A stretch of 64,000 nt of DNA from NCBI RefSeq assembly GCF_020740795.1, contig NC_067285.1:34605318-34669317 (forward strand), in the 5' to 3' direction. Of this stretch, positions 59,386-64,000 are shown piece after piece. Under the pieces are notes generated by a model, which did not search any database, was not told the origin of the DNA, and worked only from the letters and a program-made list of their open reading frames with translations. The number at the start of each line of letters is the position of its first letter. The stretch's first letter is position 1. The stretch comes from Apus apus (taxonomy: Eukaryota > Chordata > Aves > Apodiformes > Apodidae). The translations under genes and the position numbers were made by a program.

Positions 59386-62300
59386 CTACATAAAAACACA
59401 CAATAAAAAGCAAAGGCCAGTTAACAAAGATTAAAAAAAGCTCAATTTAAAAAGGCACAAGTTCAGAATGACTCTATCCAGAAGCACTTTTCCCTAATCC
59501 TTGCAATTTTAAGAAAATGCAGCTCTTGGGAAGCACTAGCTATGAGCTTCGTGGTGCTCCTTTCACCAAAGGTCTTGACAAGGAGGTTGGGCAGAGATGA
59601 TGTTCCTTGGACAAAACTGATGCCATTTGCAGACTGAAAAAGCACAAAAGCAGGAGACCAGTTGACACTTCCCATGACAACCAACAGAACACAACCTTGT
59701 AGCTAAAGCTCCAGCCTGCTCCACACAGCATGACACCAGTTTGGCCAGTTCCTCCAGTGCTGCAGAACACATTCTGGTGTTTGGTGAAGCAGCCAAGTGG
59801 CTGAGGACCTGACCTGGACTTGAGGCAATTCTCTTCCAGACTCAGCTCTGATCTCACTGTGCAAATTTAACCCAGTCACGACCAACTCTGCCTCAGGCCA
59901 GTTATGACACCCAGATAACAGATGAGCTGGACAAGCAGCTGAGGCAGAGTGGTAATTTATTCCTCATTGCATTTAGTTGTCATGGTTTATTCAGCCAGAG
60001 CTCTGAAAAAAACAACATTCCTTCACAGCCACCCATGCCAGCCAAACCACACTCCTTCCCTGCATCCCACCAGAGCATTGCTGGAGGCTTCCCTTTTTGG
60101 CTCTGCAACCCATCACTATTTAAAGCTACAACAGTACCATGCTTTTTTTTTTTCCCCAAATGGAGCTAATATATGAGAATTTCTCTTGCTCTGCTACATC
60201 CCAGTTCCTACCACCTACAGGAATTTTGGTCTTTGCTGAGATTTCTAGGGAATCCTCTAGTGCTTAGGCTTTCATCTTAGATGATCAGTCACACTGTAGA
60301 TCCTTTTTTGGTTCTGAAAGTGGCTTTTCCCACCTAAATCTGGCAGCAGGATAGGGATCATCGGGTGAGGCTTGTCCTTCTTTAACCTCATCTGTTACAA
60401 TCAACTTTTAATGTTTCCTTGGCTGCTCAAAAAGTAAAGAGTTTCTGCACCAGTGTTTTGCATGAAGGCACCTCCCAGACAGGGGTGAGAGGGGAAAACC
60501 ACTCACAGAAAAAGACATTAACATGGCATTACCTGAACTGGGTTTAGTACACGAGTTACAGTTTTGAGCCAGGAGACTTGGACATGGTGTTTTCCCCTTG
60601 CCATAAGGAAACTGCAGCACTTTATGGCTAAAAGATTCAGCAAGACACCTGAATGAGCTCACTTTTTCCAATCACTTTGTGCTTCAGACAGATGTGTAAC
60701 CTTAAACTCCGTGGCAGGAACAGCTGTTACCAGCCCTGGACTTCCCATTTCCTTGTGCCAACTATTTGGGCTTTAAGTTCCCAACACCAGGTGCAGAAGT
60801 GGTGTCTCCTGTACCCACAGCCATTGCCAGCAGCAGGTTGCTGGAGCAGCAGAAGCCAAGCCTCCCTCCAGCTTCTCTGTCCCACCTGGGGGATAGGGAT
60901 GCCTTTCCCCTCCAGCCCTCAGGACTTCAGTGCTGAGATGTGGTCAGGCTGCCCCCAACACCTACTTCATCATCTCTTGGACCATGTAATCTAATTAAAG
61001 GGATTTATACTCTGTATCCATCCATCACTTCCAGCAATTAATTCCCCATTTCCTTGAGTGCAACATCAAGCAACTCCCAACTACCCTCCTAATGTTTAAA
61101 TAACACATCCACATTTATTCACTCTAATTGCACGTATCGTGTGAAAGCCTGGATGCAATTTCTCCTTGCTACCTCTCAAAACCCAAACAAAAAGTTGTTT
61201 CCTCTAGGAGGAAACAGGGACCTCTACAAAGCTCCAACTGATGCTAGAAGAAGAGCAACGTACACATCTCATCTTTCTTTCTCCATCCCCCCTGCCAGGG
61301 TACAACAATACATATTCTGAGATGAGAAAAATTAGTTGCCCCCTTGTTAAAAATTGGTGTTTGGGTTTATTTCCCACCCCCACCCCCTCCTTTTTTTTTT
61401 CTTGATGGAAAAGGATAATCCTGTTGTCTTATTTGGGCAGACACAGGGTGAACAGAGAAAGGAAGGTATCTGACCTCCCCCTGGCAGAGGCTGTGTCCCT
61501 CCTTCCCCTTCTCTAAACACACTTTTCCAAGAGCAGTTTATCAAAGCCCCTGAGGAAAACACCACTTGCAAAATTAAAAATGAACAGTTCAGCATCAAAA
61601 AACTGCAGGCTCAGTGTATTCTAAGGACAGGGAAGACGAGTCTTGAAACTGGCAAATGTAATTATTTCACTCCTTTAGCTAATAAGTGACACAGCTCGTT
61701 TCTTCCTCCAATCTGCCGATCCAACTCCAGTTCCTTGGAGCTACACTTCAATCCAACAACCATGAATCCAAGCCAGGGAAGCCAGGGGGCACCAAAGACA
61801 ATTAGCTCATCCAGCTCAGGAAGAAACATTCATCAAGATCCATGGCCCTGATCTCTGGGCAGCCTGAATTTATTGATCCCCAGTGAGATGGTTTCTGCTT
61901 GTCCTCTGGGGCACGATGTTTCTGACTGGGATTTATTGGGCAAGAGTCCTTCCTATGGCAGCTACCCCCACCCCCCACCCCATTACTCATGGTTACATCA
62001 GCCTGTACAACCTCCATTTCTCTTCTTCCTCTTGTACTTACATCTTTCAGAACCTTGCAGCCCAATAAAGCAGTAGACAGTGCTCTGCTTACCTAATTCA
62101 GCTTTTTCTCCCCACCCCCCCTTTTATTCTGATACCCCAGTTTTACCCCTCGACTGCAGCCTCTCTGAATCTCCCTACTGCCTCCTTAATTAAGATGCTT
62201 CCAAATGAATGGAAGATTCCTCCCACAATGGTTACCAAACGCACTCAGAGGACTTGGCTTTTAATTCTCTTTACAAGGGAAAACCACCTCTGGAATTCCC

Positions 62301-64000
62301 TGAGTGCTGAGCTGCATTTCCCAGCTCACTCTGATGTTGGGAGCCATCTCCTCACCATCTTTTTTGACATGACTCAGAATCCAATTTTGTTTTTCATTGC
62401 AATGAATTTACCTTGGGCAACAAGTCCCAGACAGGGCAGAGCAGCTGCAGTTCCTTTTCCAACTTCATTTCTAGTCTCAGGGTGTTCAGGAGGAGGCAAC
62501 AGCTTCCTCATGGTTCTTTCAAATCTTTAAGACAAATGAAAGCATGGGACTGGAGCCCACACCAAAACCAATCCATGGGTTACCTCTTCCCTGCCTTGAG
62601 ATATATGCATATACCTGCAGAAAGACCAGGCTGAAGTTGTGTAGATCCACAGCTCCACCAGCTCTACACACCAAGGTGCTTTTTCAACTCACCTGGGAGT
62701 TAGTGGAAAGGGCAATTCACATTTTTCTTGGCCCCTTTGTTCAAAGCAAATATCTGGGAGAAGAAAGGCCATGAGGAATCCAAAAGCCACAGACACCAGT
62801 GTTACAGAGACCAGCAACCTCCACCAGACAAATGAGGAGCAGCAGCACTGACCACATGGAGAAACTCCCAGAGAATCTGAGGCATTAGATGGGCTGATTG
62901 GGCATCTTTAAGCCATTGATGGCATTTTTAACTATTTTGAATTATTCAGTGGCCCAATCTGCAGCACTCAATTGCTCTCCATTGCCATTTACTCTCACCA
63001 GAAGCAATGCACCCTGAAAGCCAAGAAACACTCAAGAGAAAGGCCACATTTCAGTCTTTCTGTGCTCATTTCATCTTCTCTTTCCCTCAAACTCAATGGT
63101 CCAATGTTTGGAGATGCCTCTTAACAAGTCTTGGACTCCTGCTGCAACTCATGCAGCTCCTGGCCACAACTACAATAATTAAGTATCTGTAAGAGCATCC
63201 ACCTCGAGTGAAGAGACCACATTTTAGACAAACTACTTTCAACACCCATTTGGAAAGGAAACATGGCTCCCTCCAGATGTAGCTGAAAAATTCTTTGTCT
63301 GAACATGAACAGAAAGCAGCTCAGGTCTTCAACATCCCTCCTGAAGCCTCCTAACTCCCCAGGCAACTCCAGTGTGGGATGAAAGATCAAGGATTCAACT
63401 GGGGAGATAGATGAAGAAAAATTAGTTGCCAGGAGTTCAATATTCTACGATTGCTTCCTCCTTACATTTGCCAAAATGAAGACAAAGAGAGGTGCAATAG
63501 CACCCTGAAGCTGAAAAAAGATATCTTCATAATCAATCCATAATTAACAGAGCCCTTCTAAGGTAGAGACACATTTTCATCTAGAGAGATGGCTCTTCAA
63601 GCCCTGCAGCTTGATTCTTTTTTCCTTCTTGCAGGCAACAACATGAATGAAAGCCTGAAGTTTAACCAAGGTGTTTATTTTTCCTCTGAAGTTATATTAA
63701 CAAACATGCTCATTATTCTGACTCTGCAGAGAGAAAAAAACAACAGTGAAGTGTCTTAATGTTGCAGATATTTTCCTTCCAAAGAGTTCCACTATTTCAG
63801 AAAACGAATCCAAATCCCACGGACTTTTTTTTTTCCATGTTAATCAACCCACATCAATACCAGAGACAGCAAGAGGTGCCCAACAGAAAGCAAAGAAGGG
63901 GTTAACTAGTACAGATGACAGGTAAAATCCCACATAAACTTGTCTTGTACACATGTATCAGGAACATGCATAAAGGAACAGATAAAGGATCTGACACGTG
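59386..64000 (-). other. MICU1: MICU1 intron running out of the window
   Basis: At least 4.6 kb of intron. I looked for the next upstream exon, expected to encode an ISFSDYIFLTTVLS-like segment, and did not find it. No RNA gene or named repeat is recognised. Confidence 0.6.

Noticed and set aside
59386-64000. Search for a further upstream MICU1 exon
   Set aside because: No segment on the minus strand matched the expected conserved sequence, so the exon probably lies outside the window.

Overview
The window looks like bird nuclear DNA. It has intron-containing vertebrate genes with GT-AG splice sites, CpG-rich promoters and G-rich minisatellites. The only interspersed repeat family I can recognise is the CR1 LINE, typical of birds and other sauropsids. 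No bacterial, plasmid, viral or CRISPR feature is visible. The gene order DDIT4 (+), DNAJB12 (-), MICU1 (-) is the order I know from mammalian chromosome 10q22, so this is a conserved vertebrate block.

Layout: 1-3290 is GC-rich sequence with no recognised gene. At 3299-3811 two minus-strand open stretches with splice-like ends may be a small unrecognised gene or chance. DDIT4, a stress-induced inhibitor of mTORC1 signalling, occupies about 4600-6155, with a TATA box, an inverted CCAAT box, two coding exons and a poly(A) signal. A tail-to-tail intergenic stretch (6156 to about 9598) carries a CR1 copy. DNAJB12, an ER membrane J-protein co-chaperone, runs on the minus strand from its start codon at 29194 to its stop at 12912 in eight coding exons (374 residues), with possible 3' UTR down to about 9.6 kb. 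Between DNAJB12 exon 1 and the end of MICU1 lies about 1.8 kb of G-rich minisatellite; a related repeat of about 0.8 kb sits inside DNAJB12 intron 1. The last six coding exons of MICU1, the EF-hand gatekeeper of the mitochondrial calcium uniporter, run on the minus strand from 59385 to 31869; earlier exons lie beyond the window.

The three genes do not form an operon or a shared pathway. DDIT4 acts in stress control of mTORC1, DNAJB12 in ER membrane-protein quality control, and MICU1 in mitochondrial calcium entry. I found no wholly new biological system. The points most worth a second look are: a GC-AG intron in MICU1; two CR1 insertions within 20-30 bp of splice donors, one in DNAJB12 and one in MICU1; a pair of inverted, closely similar CR1 copies; polypurine minisatellites on both sides of the DNAJB12 promoter; a 10-bp repeat in the DDIT4 promoter; a shortened DDIT4 N-terminus; and the unexplained exon-like pair at 3299-3811. 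Exon ends were set by hand from protein similarity, splice consensus and reading phase, without alignments.
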